Shown piece by piece: positions 23,823-31,706 of a DNA stretch of 64,000 nucleotides; position 1 is the stretch's first letter, and each line of letters begins with the position of its first letter. Location of the stretch: NCBI GenBank assembly GCA_035296625.1, contig DATHAO010000023.1, positions 84,763 through 148,762 of the forward strand, written 5' to 3'. The position numbers and the translations under genes are program-made. This stretch comes from DATCLS01 sp035296625 (GTDB lineage Bacteria > Actinomycetota > Acidimicrobiia > Acidimicrobiales > VFJN01). Below the pieces are notes generated by a model that saw only the letters and a program-made list of their open reading frames with translations, did no database searches and had not been told where the DNA came from.

Positions 23823-25294
23823 CGCTCCTCCTCGGTCGGGGCTCCGGTCACCGTGCTGTCGACGTCGCCGGCCGCGTCCGTCGGGGCTCCGGTCACCGTG
23901 CTGTCGACCTTGCCGCCCGCCACGGTGGTCCGCAGGACGTCGCCGGGCCGCACGTCGGCCGGCGAGCGGACGAGCGTGCCGTCGGCGCTCCGGGTGATCG
24001 ACCAGCCGCGCCCCAGCGTGCGGGCCGGGTCGAGCGCCCGCACCTGCCCGGCGATGCGGTCGAGCTCGCGGGTCGCGCCCGCCACGGCCCGGGGCCCGCG
24101 CCCGGCCAGGCGCTCGAAAACCGTGTCGAGTGCCTGGTCGTGGGCCCGCAGGTGCGCTCGGGCGCCGGCCTGGACGCGCCCGGTCGCGCGCTCCAGCGTC
24201 GCACCCGATCGGGCCAGCGCCGTCGCGGAGGACCGCCGCAGCCGCTCGCCCGTGTGCGCCAGCGACCGGTCGGCCGCCACGAGCCCGTGGCGGGTGCCCA
24301 CGGCGACATGGCGGCCGCAGGTGCGCAGCCGGTCCGACTCGCGCCGCAGCTGGCGCCGGGCGATCACCGCCACCTCGCCCCAGCGGGCCCTGAGCCGGGC
24401 GTCGAAGGCCCGCACGTCGTCGACCACGGCCTGGGCGCAGGCCGTCGGGGTCTTGTAGGCGGCGTGCGCCACCTCGTCGGCGACCGACCGGTCGACGTCG
24501 TGGCCGATGCCGGTGAGCACGACGACGTCGAGACCGGCCACGGCCCGGGCGATGACCTCGCTGTCGAACGCTGCGAGGTCGGTGGTGGCGCCGCCGCCCC
24601 GCACAAGGAGCACGACGTCGACGCCCCGGGCAGCGACGACCCGAAGGGCCCGGACGACGGACCTGGGCGCGGCGGGACCCTGCACCCGGGCGTCGGCCCG
24701 TACGACCCGGAAGCCGAGCCCGGAGCGGCGCAGCTCGTCGAGCACGTCGTGCTCCGCGGCGCTGCCCCCGCTCGTCACGAGTCCGACGCGCAGCGGCACG
24801 GCCGGGCGGGCCAGCCCGGCCTGGCGGCCGAGCAGCCCCTCGGCGTCGAGCAGGCGCAGCAAGCGCTCGCGGTCCGCGGCCAGCCGGCCCAGCGTGAAGG
24901 CCGGGTCGATGTCGGACATCTGCAGCTGCAGCCGCCCGCCCGGGGCCCAGAAGCCGACGCGGGCCCTGATCCGCACCTCGGTGCCGTCGGCCATGCGCAC
25001 CGCCGCACCGGCGCCGCGGAGCCGGTTGTTCACCCGGTCGCGCGCCGTCCCGAACAGGACCACGGGCAACTTCGCCAGGGGCGCCCGGCTGTGGTCGTCC
25101 CCGGGGGCGGGCTCGACGAGGTCGAACCACACCATGTTGCTCCGCCCGCGCGACAGGTTGCGGATCTCGCCCCGCACCCACGCCTCGTCGGGGAACGAGC
25201 GGCGCAGGGCCATGCCGAGCGCCTCGCCCAACTCGGGGACCGACCAGGTAGGTTCCTCGTCATCCCAGAGGGTCGGTGCGTCGCGGGTCACCAC
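23819..25294 (-). CDS. xseA: exodeoxyribonuclease VII large subunit
   Basis: The 491-residue large subunit starts at a GTG. Residues 15-115 form the OB-fold nucleic-acid-binding domain (WVRGEIRNLSRGRSNMVWFD). The catalytic domain includes RVGLVTSGGSAAEHDVL, LLVRGGGATTDLAAFDSE and VLTGIGHDVDRSVADEVAH, all diagnostic of XseA. A long coiled coil follows, then the GRGWSITRSADG terminal domain. The extreme C-terminus carries a duplication (VDSTVTGAPT twice), from a 29-bp direct DNA repeat at 23835-23863 and 23880-23908. It overlaps xseB by four bases. Confidence 0.94.
   Translation of the reverse strand: MVTRDAPTLWDDEEPTWSVPELGEALGMALRRSFPDEAWVRGEIRNLSRGRSNMVWFDLVEPAPGDDHSRAPLAKLPVVLFGTARDRVNNRLRGAGAAVRMADGTEVRIRARVGFWAPGGRLQLQMSDIDPAFTLGRLAADRERLLRLLDAEGLLGRQAGLARPAVPLRVGLVTSGGSAAEHDVLDELRRSGLGFRVVRADARVQGPAAPRSVVRALRVVAARGVDVVLLVRGGGATTDLAAFDSEVIARAVAGLDVVVLTGIGHDVDRSVADEVAHAAYKTPTACAQAVVDDVRAFDARLRARWGEVAVIARRQLRRESDRLRTCGRHVAVGTRHGLVAADRSLAHTGERLRRSSATALARSGATLERATGRVQAGARAHLRAHDQALDTVFERLAGRGPRAVAGATRELDRIAGQVRALDPARTLGRGWSITRSADGTLVRSPADVRPGDVLRTTVAGGKVDSTVTGAPTDAAGDVDSTVTGAPTEEER
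23835..23908. repeat. 29-bp direct repeat in the 3' end of xseA
   Basis: The segment at 23835-23863 is repeated exactly at 23880-23908, a spacing of 45 bp. It keeps the reading frame and duplicates ten residues at the end of XseA. Confidence 0.85.
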
Positions 25295-25377
25295 GGCGGT
25301 GACGCTGCTTCGGGTGGCAGCACGCTGCGCTCGGCCTTCCCCACCGGGGGGACGTTAGTGACCGTCTGTGACAGCGA

Positions 25378-26352
25378 GTGACCGGGCCGAACGAGATCGC
25401 ACCGGGCGTGCTGGAGATCGACACGCTCCTCGGCGGATGGGAGCGCATCACCGCCGGCTACCTCGTAACCGGGGACGCACCCGTCCTCGTCGAGACCGGC
25501 AGCCAGACGTCGGTGCCCGCCCTGCTCGCCGCGTTGGGCGACCTGGGGGTGGACCCCGCGGGGCTGGCCGGCATCGCCGTCACCCACATCCACCTCGACC
25601 ACGCCGGCGGGGTGGGCGACGTGGCCGCCGCGTTCCCGAACGCCATCGTCTACGTCCACGAGCGGGGCGCACGCCACCTGGTCGACCCCACGAAGCTGGT
25701 GGGCAGCGCCGCCCAGGTGTACGGGGACCTGCTCGACACGCTCTACGGCCGCCTCACCCCCACGGACGCCGAGCGGGTGCGGGTGCTGGCCGACGGCGAG
25801 CAGATCACGGTCTCGCCGAACCGCACGCTCACCACGGTCGACTCGCCCGGCCACGCCAAACACCACCTGGCGCTGCACGACTCCGAGTCCGGTGTCCTCT
25901 TCGCCGGCGACGCCGTGGGCGTGCGGCTGCCCGACGCTGGCGTGCTGCGTCCATCCACGCCGCCCCCCGACTTCGACCTCGAGCAGGCGATCGCCTCGCT
26001 GCACCGCTTCGCCGAACGCCGGCCGGCCGGCATCGCCCTCGCGCACTACGGGCTCGTTCCCGACCCGGTCGACATCCTGCTCGAGGCCGAGGGCACGCTG
26101 CGGCAGTGGGCCGAGGTGGCCGAGGCCGCCTGGCAGCGGGGCGACGACATCGCCGGGGCCCTCGACGCCCGCTTCGGCCACGGTCCCGAGCTCGACACGA
26201 TCGACCCCGCCGTGCGCGAGCGGCTCGACACGCTCAACGGCATCCACTCGAACGCCGCGGGCTTCCAGCGCTGGCTCGACGGCCGGGACCACGGCCACCA
26301 TCATCACCACCACCACACCGGCCAGCACCATGACGGACCGTCCCGGCCGTGA
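25378..26352 (+). CDS. metallo-beta-lactamase-fold hydrolase
   Basis: This 324-residue MBL-fold protein has the metal motif VTHIHLDHAGGVGD (HxHxDH) near residues 70-85, the later SPGHAKHH histidine and FAGDAVG aspartate, and IALAHYG for the last ligand. Such proteins hydrolyse thioesters, lactones or phosphodiesters using two metal ions; the substrate here is unclear. The C-terminus is a histidine-rich tail (DHGHHHHHHHTGQHHD), which may store or acquire zinc or nickel. The start is a GTG at 25378 with no clear ribosome site. The xseA gene diverges 83 bp away, and the downstream thiolase has its own ribosome binding site. Confidence 0.88.
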   Translation: MTGPNEIAPGVLEIDTLLGGWERITAGYLVTGDAPVLVETGSQTSVPALLAALGDLGVDPAGLAGIAVTHIHLDHAGGVGDVAAAFPNAIVYVHERGARHLVDPTKLVGSAAQVYGDLLDTLYGRLTPTDAERVRVLADGEQITVSPNRTLTTVDSPGHAKHHLALHDSESGVLFAGDAVGVRLPDAGVLRPSTPPPDFDLEQAIASLHRFAERRPAGIALAHYGLVPDPVDILLEAEGTLRQWAEVAEAAWQRGDDIAGALDARFGHGPELDTIDPAVRERLDTLNGIHSNAAGFQRWLDGRDHGHHHHHHHTGQHHDGPSRP

Positions 26353-26413
26353 ATGGTGATTTCGACAGTGGAGCTGCAACCATGTGCTCCCACCTGCACG
26401 GAGGAGACCCGCC

Positions 26414-27616
26414 ATGCCCGAAGCCGTGATCGTCTCGACGGCCCGAAGCCCGATCGGCCGGGCCCAGAAGGGCTCGCTGACCCAGGTGCGCCCCGATGAC
26501 ATGGCCGCCACGATCGTCAAGGCGGCGCTCGAGAAGGTGCCGCAGCTCGACCCGCACTCGATCGACGACCTGATCCTCGGCAACGGCCAGCCGGCGGGCG
26601 AGGCGGGCTACAACCTGGGCCGCGTCGTCGCCGTGCTCGCCGACATGCCCGACGTCCCGGGTGTGACCGTCAACCGCTACTGCTCCTCGTCGTTGCAGAC
26701 GATCCGCATGGCCGCCCACGCCATCAAGGCGGGCGAGGGAGACGCGTTCATCGCAGCCGGCGTCGAGGCCGTGAGCCGCTACATGTCCGGCTTCTCCGAC
26801 AGTGGCCCGCACAACACCAAGTTCGCCGACGCCGAGGCGCGGACCGGCAAGCTGTCCGGCGGCGCCGACTCGTGGGAGCCCTTCGACGGCTACCCCGACA
26901 TCTACATCGCGATGGGCCAGACCGCCGAGAACGTCCGCCTCAAGGAGGGCGTCGGTCGCCAGGAGATGGACGAGTTCGCCGCCCTGTCACAGCAGCGCGC
27001 CGTCGCCAACCAGGAGAACGGCTTCTGGGACGGCGAGATCACGCCGCTCACCACCCCCGACGGCACGGTCGTGTCGAAGGACGACGGGCCTCGCGCCGGC
27101 ACGACGGTCGAGAAGCTCGCGAACCTCAAGCCGTCGTTCCGGCCCGACGGTGAGATCACGGCCGGCAACGCCTGCCCGCTCAACGACGGCGCCGCCGCCG
27201 TGATCGTGATGAGCGACACCAAGGCCGCCGAGCTGGGCATCACGCCGCTCGCCCGCATCGTGTCGACCGGCGTCACCGGCCTCGACCCCGAGATCATGGG
27301 GCTCGGCCCGATCGAGGCGTCGCGTCAGGCACTGTCCCGGGCCGGCATGACGATCGACGACATCGACCTCGTCGAGATCAACGAGGCGTTCGCCGCCCAA
27401 GTGATCCCGTCGGCCAGGCACCTCGGCATCCCGTGGGAGAAGCTGAACGTGAAGGGCGGCGGCATCGCCCTCGGCCACCCGTTCGGCATGACCGGCGCCC
27501 GCATCGCCACCACGCTGATCCACGCCCTGCAGGACGAGGACAAGACGTTCGGCCTCGAGACGATGTGCGTCGGCGGCGGCCAGGGCATGGCCCTCGTCCT
27601 CGAGCGCCTCTCGTAG
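26414..27616 (+). CDS. thiolase (acetyl-CoA C-acyltransferase)
   Basis: The ATG at 26414 has GGAGGAG upstream and gives 400 residues, the normal thiolase length. The acylated cysteine is C90 in NRYCSSSLQ. The other catalytic residues are in NEAFAA, ALGHPFGMTGAR (histidine) and CVGGGQG (second cysteine). The enzyme cleaves 3-ketoacyl-CoA, or condenses acyl-CoAs in reverse. With the hydratases, acyl-CoA dehydrogenases and P450s in this window it fits fatty-acid or sterol side-chain oxidation. A strong hairpin follows at 27634. There is no adjacent hydroxyacyl-CoA dehydrogenase, so it is not part of a classical fadAB operon. Confidence 0.94.
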   Translation: MPEAVIVSTARSPIGRAQKGSLTQVRPDDMAATIVKAALEKVPQLDPHSIDDLILGNGQPAGEAGYNLGRVVAVLADMPDVPGVTVNRYCSSSLQTIRMAAHAIKAGEGDAFIAAGVEAVSRYMSGFSDSGPHNTKFADAEARTGKLSGGADSWEPFDGYPDIYIAMGQTAENVRLKEGVGRQEMDEFAALSQQRAVANQENGFWDGEITPLTTPDGTVVSKDDGPRAGTTVEKLANLKPSFRPDGEITAGNACPLNDGAAAVIVMSDTKAAELGITPLARIVSTGVTGLDPEIMGLGPIEASRQALSRAGMTIDDIDLVEINEAFAAQVIPSARHLGIPWEKLNVKGGGIALGHPFGMTGARIATTLIHALQDEDKTFGLETMCVGGGQGMALVLERLS

Positions 27617-27633
27617 CGCATCCTCCAGCCGTT

Positions 27634-27676
27634 CCCGCGGCAGATCCGTGCGCCTCGCCGTCGGATCTGCCACGGG
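27634..27676 (+). terminator. hairpin terminator after the thiolase
   Basis: GGCAGATCCG (27639-27648) pairs with CGGATCTGCC (27662-27671), extended by CCCG/CGGG beyond one mismatch, with a 13-base loop. No T tract follows, as is common in high-GC actinobacteria. Confidence 0.65.
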
Positions 27677-27682
27677 ATCGCG

Positions 27683-27850
27683 TCAGGGCCGGTGCAGCGC
27701 CCGGCGAACCTCGGCGACGACCCGCTCGGGCAACTCGACGTGGTCGCGCCACGTGAAGCACAGCACGGTCGACCCATGGGTCTCCCCCGTGGCATCGCGG
27801 TGCGTCGACGGGGAAGTCGTGTGGCCCGACCATGGCGACGAGGTGTGACA
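27683..27850 (-). pseudogene. DUF559 (Vsr-like endonuclease domain) C-terminal fragment
   Basis: A frame ending at 27683 encodes STVLCFTWRDHVELPERVVA followed by EVRRALHRP. This is the recognisable tail of DUF559 endonuclease-domain proteins (VLRFTWxDV..xP..V...VRxAL). No start or catalytic part is present upstream; the frame degrades before about 27850. The rest of the gap to 27998 shows nothing further. DUF559 genes are highly mobile in actinobacteria, so this is probably a leftover of a lost copy. Confidence 0.5.
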
Positions 27851-27998
27851 GCAAGAACCTGCGGCGCATCCGTGCGGTTTCCGATGGGCCGTGACACAAG
27901 TTGGGTGGGAGTGGGGCCGGGGCCGGCGGCGGGACGCGCGGAGCGCGGGCGAGGCGGCGGGGAGGCGTGGGCGAGGGCGAGGGCGAGTGCAGCGGGGG

Positions 27999-28862
27999 TC
28001 AGGGCAGGCCGGCGTGGCCGACGTCGACGGTGGTTGTCAGCAGCACGGCCTCGCGGGCGACGGACCGGTTGCGCTCGAAGAAGTCGGGCGCCGCGCACAC
28101 GAGGAGCGTCCGCCCGTCGTCGCCGCCCAGCATGCAGGCGTAGAACCCGAGGCCCTCCGGGGCCGGGACCTCGTCGACGATCTCGCCGCCCTCGGCCACG
28201 CGCACGAGGCGGTTGCCGAGCGCGTCGGCCGCCCAGATCCGGCCCTCGGCATCGAGCGTGCAGCCGTCGGGCGAGGTGCCCGGGACCTCCGCCCACACCC
28301 GCCGGTCGACGAGAGCCCCGCCGCCGGCCACGGTGAAGGCCGTGAGCCGCCCGCCGGTCGTCTCGCCCACCACCAGCGTCGAGCCGTCGGGCGTGATGAC
28401 CGTGCCGTTGGGGAACGACAGGCCCTCGGCCGCCACGGTGACGCTGCCGTCCGGGTCGACGCGCACGAGCGCGGTGTCGGACAGCGGCTCGCCGCCCATC
28501 AGGTCGAAGCCGAAGTTGCCCACGTAGGCTCGCCCGGCGGCGTCGACGACCATGTCGTTGAGGTACCCGCCGACGGCGGCCACGCCGGAGAGGTCGGCGA
28601 CCTCCTCGACCGTTCCGTCCCCGGCGCGGCGCAGCACGCGCCGGTCCTTCATCGAGTTCACGAGCAGCGACCCGTCGGGGCGCCAGCCCAGCCCCGATGG
28701 CTGGCCCTCGACGGTGAGGACCACCTCGCGGCCGCCGCCCGGCTCGATGGCAGTGACCGTGCGCTCGTAGAAGTCCGACACCCACCACCGGCCGTCGTGC
28801 CAGCGCGGGCCCTCGAAGAACCCGCCCCCCTCGGCCAAGGTCGTGAACGCGCGGTCTGCCAT
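27999..28862 (-). CDS. SMP-30/gluconolactonase/LRE family protein
   Basis: This 287-residue six-bladed beta-propeller has the metal ligands expected of SMP-30 lactonases: Glu in FFEGPRWHDG (residue 17), Asn in GGYLNDMVVD and Asp in SPDGCTLD. Each blade ends with a GRxW/GRxYV-type strand. Family members hydrolyse sugar or other lactones, and actinobacterial copies often act on xenobiotic lactones; the true substrate is open. The ATG at 28862 is preceded by TACGGT and six bases, a leaderless arrangement. It is divergent from the luciferase-like gene at 28951. Confidence 0.9.
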   Translation of the reverse strand: MADRAFTTLAEGGGFFEGPRWHDGRWWVSDFYERTVTAIEPGGGREVVLTVEGQPSGLGWRPDGSLLVNSMKDRRVLRRAGDGTVEEVADLSGVAAVGGYLNDMVVDAAGRAYVGNFGFDLMGGEPLSDTALVRVDPDGSVTVAAEGLSFPNGTVITPDGSTLVVGETTGGRLTAFTVAGGGALVDRRVWAEVPGTSPDGCTLDAEGRIWAADALGNRLVRVAEGGEIVDEVPAPEGLGFYACMLGGDDGRTLLVCAAPDFFERNRSVAREAVLLTTTVDVGHAGLP

Positions 28863-28937
28863 GGTCGGACCGTACCCGCGCCCGGATGCGGCGTGTCGAA
28901 CGTCACAGGCGGCCGGTCCGAACGCTGTTCACCGCAG

Positions 28938-28943
28938 TAGCGT
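28938..28943 (+). promoter_or_regulatory. leaderless -10 element TAGCGT
   Basis: TAGCGT is followed by seven bases and the ATG at 28951, supporting that start over upstream in-frame codons. Confidence 0.55.
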
Positions 28944-28950
28944 GCCGGCC

Positions 28951-29814
28951 ATGCGCTACGGGGTCACGATCTTCGCCACCGACACGTCCATCGACATCAT
29001 CGAGCTGGCGCGGGCCGCCGAGGACCGTGGCCTCGACTCGCTGTGGCTCCCCGAGCACACTCACATTCCCACGAGCCGCGTGTCGCCGTGGCCCGGCGGC
29101 GGCGACCTCCCCGAGGAGTACTGGCACTCCCTCGACCCGTTCGTCGCACTCACGGCTGCGGCCGTCTCGACCACACGCCTGCGGGTGGGCACCGGCATCA
29201 TGCTCGCCGCCCAGCGCGAGCCGATCGCCGCCGCCAAGGCGGTGGCCACGCTCGACCGCCTCTCGGGTGGTCGCGTCACGCTCGGCGTGGGCTACGGCTG
29301 GAACGTCGAGGAGATGAACGACCACGGCGTCGAGTATCCGGCTCGCAGGGCCGTGGTGCGCGAGCACGTGCTGGCCATGCAGGCGCTCTGGCGCGACGAC
29401 GAGGCGTCGTTCGACGGCGACTTCGTTTCGTTCCCGCCGTCGTGGTCCTGGCCCAAGCCGGTCCAGCGCGACGGCGACGGAGCCACCCGGGTACCGGTCG
29501 TGCTCGGCGGCGGCGCCGGGCCCAAGCTGTTCGAGGCGATCGCCGAGTACGGCGACGGCTGGATCCCGATCGGCGGCGCCGGCCTCACGAAGGCGATCCC
29601 CCAGCTGCACGAGGCGATGGCCGCCGCCGGGCGCGACCCCGCCGACGTCGAGGTCATCCCGTTCGGGACGTTCCCCGACGGGGGCAAGCTCGACCACTAC
29701 GCCGAGATCGGCGTCGCCGAGGTGGTGTGCGCGCTGCCATCCGCACCCCGCGAGCAGGTCCTGCCCTGGCTCGACAAGGTCACCGAGGTGGTGGCCGCCC
29801 ACCGCGCCGCCTGA
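28951..29814 (+). CDS. luciferase-like, probably F420-dependent oxidoreductase
   Basis: The 287-residue TIM-barrel protein belongs to the bacterial luciferase-like family. Signature stretches are MRYGVTIFATDTSIDIIELA, LDSLWLPEHTHIPTSR, GRVTLGVGYGWNVEEM and RVPVVLGGGAGPKLFEAIAE. The F420-binding group in actinobacteria has this length and the GWN motif. It would reduce or oxidise an unknown small organic substrate with F420, though FMN cannot be excluded. Expression is probably leaderless. Its stop codon lies in a palindrome that also contains the stop of the opposite quinone-reductase gene. Confidence 0.9.
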   Translation: MRYGVTIFATDTSIDIIELARAAEDRGLDSLWLPEHTHIPTSRVSPWPGGGDLPEEYWHSLDPFVALTAAAVSTTRLRVGTGIMLAAQREPIAAAKAVATLDRLSGGRVTLGVGYGWNVEEMNDHGVEYPARRAVVREHVLAMQALWRDDEASFDGDFVSFPPSWSWPKPVQRDGDGATRVPVVLGGGAGPKLFEAIAEYGDGWIPIGGAGLTKAIPQLHEAMAAAGRDPADVEVIPFGTFPDGGKLDHYAEIGVAEVVCALPSAPREQVLPWLDKVTEVVAAHRAA

Positions 29815-29828
29815 CGGGCGCCGTCAGG
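29810..29828. terminator. palindrome containing both convergent stop codons
   Basis: CCTGACGG-GCG-CCGTCAGG has perfect 8-bp arms. The TGA at 29812-29814 ends the luciferase-like gene, and the TCA at 29824-29826 is the stop of the opposite gene. It is a likely bidirectional terminator. Confidence 0.55.
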
Positions 29829-30795
29829 GGACGAGGGCGACCTTGCCCACCGCCGTGCGGTCGGTGAACCTGCGGAGCGCGGCCGCCGCCTCGGCCAGCG
29901 GGTAGGTCGTGGGCTCGGGCGGGTGCAGCCGCCCGTCGATCGCCATCTCGAGCACGTCGCGCACCAGGTCCTGGTTGAGCGCCGGGTCGTGGGTGGCCCA
30001 CGCGCCCCAGTCGACGCCGATGACGGCCCGGTTGTTGAGCAGCACGAGGTTTGCGGTCAGCCGCGGGATCTCGCCCGTGGCGAAGCCGAGCACGAGGTAG
30101 CGGCCACCCGGACCGAGCGAACGGAGCGCCGGCTGCGCATAGGACCCGCCCACCGGGTCGACGACCAGGTCCACGCCGTCGCCGGCCAGCTCGCGGACCG
30201 ACGCCCTCAGGTCACCCACGCTGTAGTCGATCGCCAGCTCGGCGCCGGCCGCCTTGGCCGCCATGAGCTTGTCCTCGCTGGAGGCCGCGGCGATCGGGCG
30301 CAGGCCGAGGGCCCGGGCCACGTCGATGGCGGCGAGGCCGATGGCCCCGCCGGCGCCGAGCACCAGCACGGTCTCGCCCGGTTGCACCAGGACCCGCCGG
30401 GTGAACGCGAAGACCATCGTGGCGTAGGACTGCACGAGAGTCGCCGCCCGGGTGGTCGACAGGTCGTCGGGGATGGGCAGGACCGCCTCGCGGGACACGG
30501 CCACCTGGTCGGCGAAGCCGCCGATGCCGCACTGGGCGAGCGCCCGGTCGCCGACGGCCAGCTCGGTGACCTCGTCGCCCACGGCCGACACGACGCCGGC
30601 CACGTCGCCGCCCGGGCTGTAGGGCGTCGGGGGCCTGATCTGGTAGCCGCCCACGGCGATCAGCGCGTCGACGAAGCTGGCGGCGGCGGCCTCGACGTCG
30701 ATCACCACCTGGTGGGCGGCCGGGAGCAGCGGCTCGACCTCTTCGACGACGAGGGTGTCGAGGGAGCCGAGCTCGAGTTGAACGACGCGGCGCAT
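29824..30795 (-). CDS. NADPH:quinone oxidoreductase-type zinc-less MDR
   Basis: This 323-residue medium-chain reductase starts at the ATG at 30795. The fold motifs are PYSPGGDVAGVVSAVG in the N-terminal domain and VLVLGAGGAIGLAAIDVARA in the Rossmann domain. The cysteine and histidine zinc ligands of alcohol dehydrogenases are absent, as in the quinone oxidoreductase (QOR) branch. It probably reduces quinones or enones with NADPH. It is convergent with the luciferase-like gene and divergent from the RNA methyltransferase gene, forming a single-gene unit. Confidence 0.9.
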   Translation of the reverse strand: MRRVVQLELGSLDTLVVEEVEPLLPAAHQVVIDVEAAAASFVDALIAVGGYQIRPPTPYSPGGDVAGVVSAVGDEVTELAVGDRALAQCGIGGFADQVAVSREAVLPIPDDLSTTRAATLVQSYATMVFAFTRRVLVQPGETVLVLGAGGAIGLAAIDVARALGLRPIAAASSEDKLMAAKAAGAELAIDYSVGDLRASVRELAGDGVDLVVDPVGGSYAQPALRSLGPGGRYLVLGFATGEIPRLTANLVLLNNRAVIGVDWGAWATHDPALNQDLVRDVLEMAIDGRLHPPEPTTYPLAEAAAALRRFTDRTAVGKVALVP

Positions 30796-30853
30796 GGAAG
30801 CCCTGGTTACCCGCTGGGTGCGAGCCCGAACCCCGCCGGGCGAGGATGGGTAC

Positions 30854-31660
30854 GTGCCGCCGCACGCCACCGACCTGCTCGACGACTACCGGGCGCTCAA
30901 CGACCCGGTCCGCCGCCGGACCGTCGAGCGGCGCGGCGGCTACTTCGTCGTCGAGGGCACGCTCGCGCTCGAGGCGCTGCTGACCTCGACGTACACGATC
31001 CGGTCGGTGCTTGTGACCCCGGCCCGGGCCGAAGCGGTGACCCGGCTCGTGGTGACGCACCGGCCGGGCGACGTGCCGGCCGACGACGTGCCGGTGCTCG
31101 TGCGCCCCGCCGACGAGGTGGCCGCGGTCGCCGGGTTCCCGTTCCACCGGGGCGTGCTCGCCACGGCCGACCGGCGGCCCCTGCCGACCGTGGCCGACGC
31201 GGTCGCCGGCGCCCGGCGGGTGGCCGTGCTCGAGGGCCTGGGCGACCACGAGAACGTCGGCGCGCTGTTCCGCAACGCCGCGGCGTTCGGCGTCGATGCC
31301 GTGCTGCTCGACCCGACGACCGCCGACCCGCTGTACCGGCGCAGCGTGCGGGTGTCGCTCGGCCACGTGCTCCACGTGCCCTGGACACGGTTCGCCGCCT
31401 GGCCGGACGGTCTCGCCGAGCTGCACGCCGCGGGCTTCGCCACGGTCGCCCTGACACCGGCGCCCGACGCCGAGCCGATCGACGCCCTGGCCGCCGACCC
31501 ACCGGCCCGCCTCGCCCTCCTCCTCGGCGCCGAGGGTCCGGGCCTGACGGCGGGCGCGCTAAACGCCGCCGACCGTCGCACCCGCATCCCCCTCGCCGCC
31601 CGCGTCGACTCCCTGAACATCGCCACGGCCGCGGCCATCGCGTTCCATCGCCTGCCATGA
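30854..31660 (+). CDS. SpoU/TrmH-family RNA 2'-O-methyltransferase
   Basis: The GTG at 30854 gives 268 residues. The N-terminal part (to about 100) is the substrate-binding domain (YFVVEGTLALEALL). The C-terminal SPOUT domain has the three motifs of the family: GDHENVGALFRNAAAFGVDA, LALLLGAEGPGLT, and IPLAARVDSLNIATAAAIAF, which form the SAM-binding knot. It methylates a ribose 2'-OH in rRNA or tRNA; the target cannot be told from sequence. A start at 30794 would overlap the divergent gene and is not preferred. Confidence 0.92.
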   Translation: MPPHATDLLDDYRALNDPVRRRTVERRGGYFVVEGTLALEALLTSTYTIRSVLVTPARAEAVTRLVVTHRPGDVPADDVPVLVRPADEVAAVAGFPFHRGVLATADRRPLPTVADAVAGARRVAVLEGLGDHENVGALFRNAAAFGVDAVLLDPTTADPLYRRSVRVSLGHVLHVPWTRFAAWPDGLAELHAAGFATVALTPAPDAEPIDALAADPPARLALLLGAEGPGLTAGALNAADRRTRIPLAARVDSLNIATAAAIAFHRLP

Positions 31661-31706
31661 CGGGTCGTCCTGCGCCGGCCGGGCCCGGCGCTGGCACCAT
31701 GGGGAC

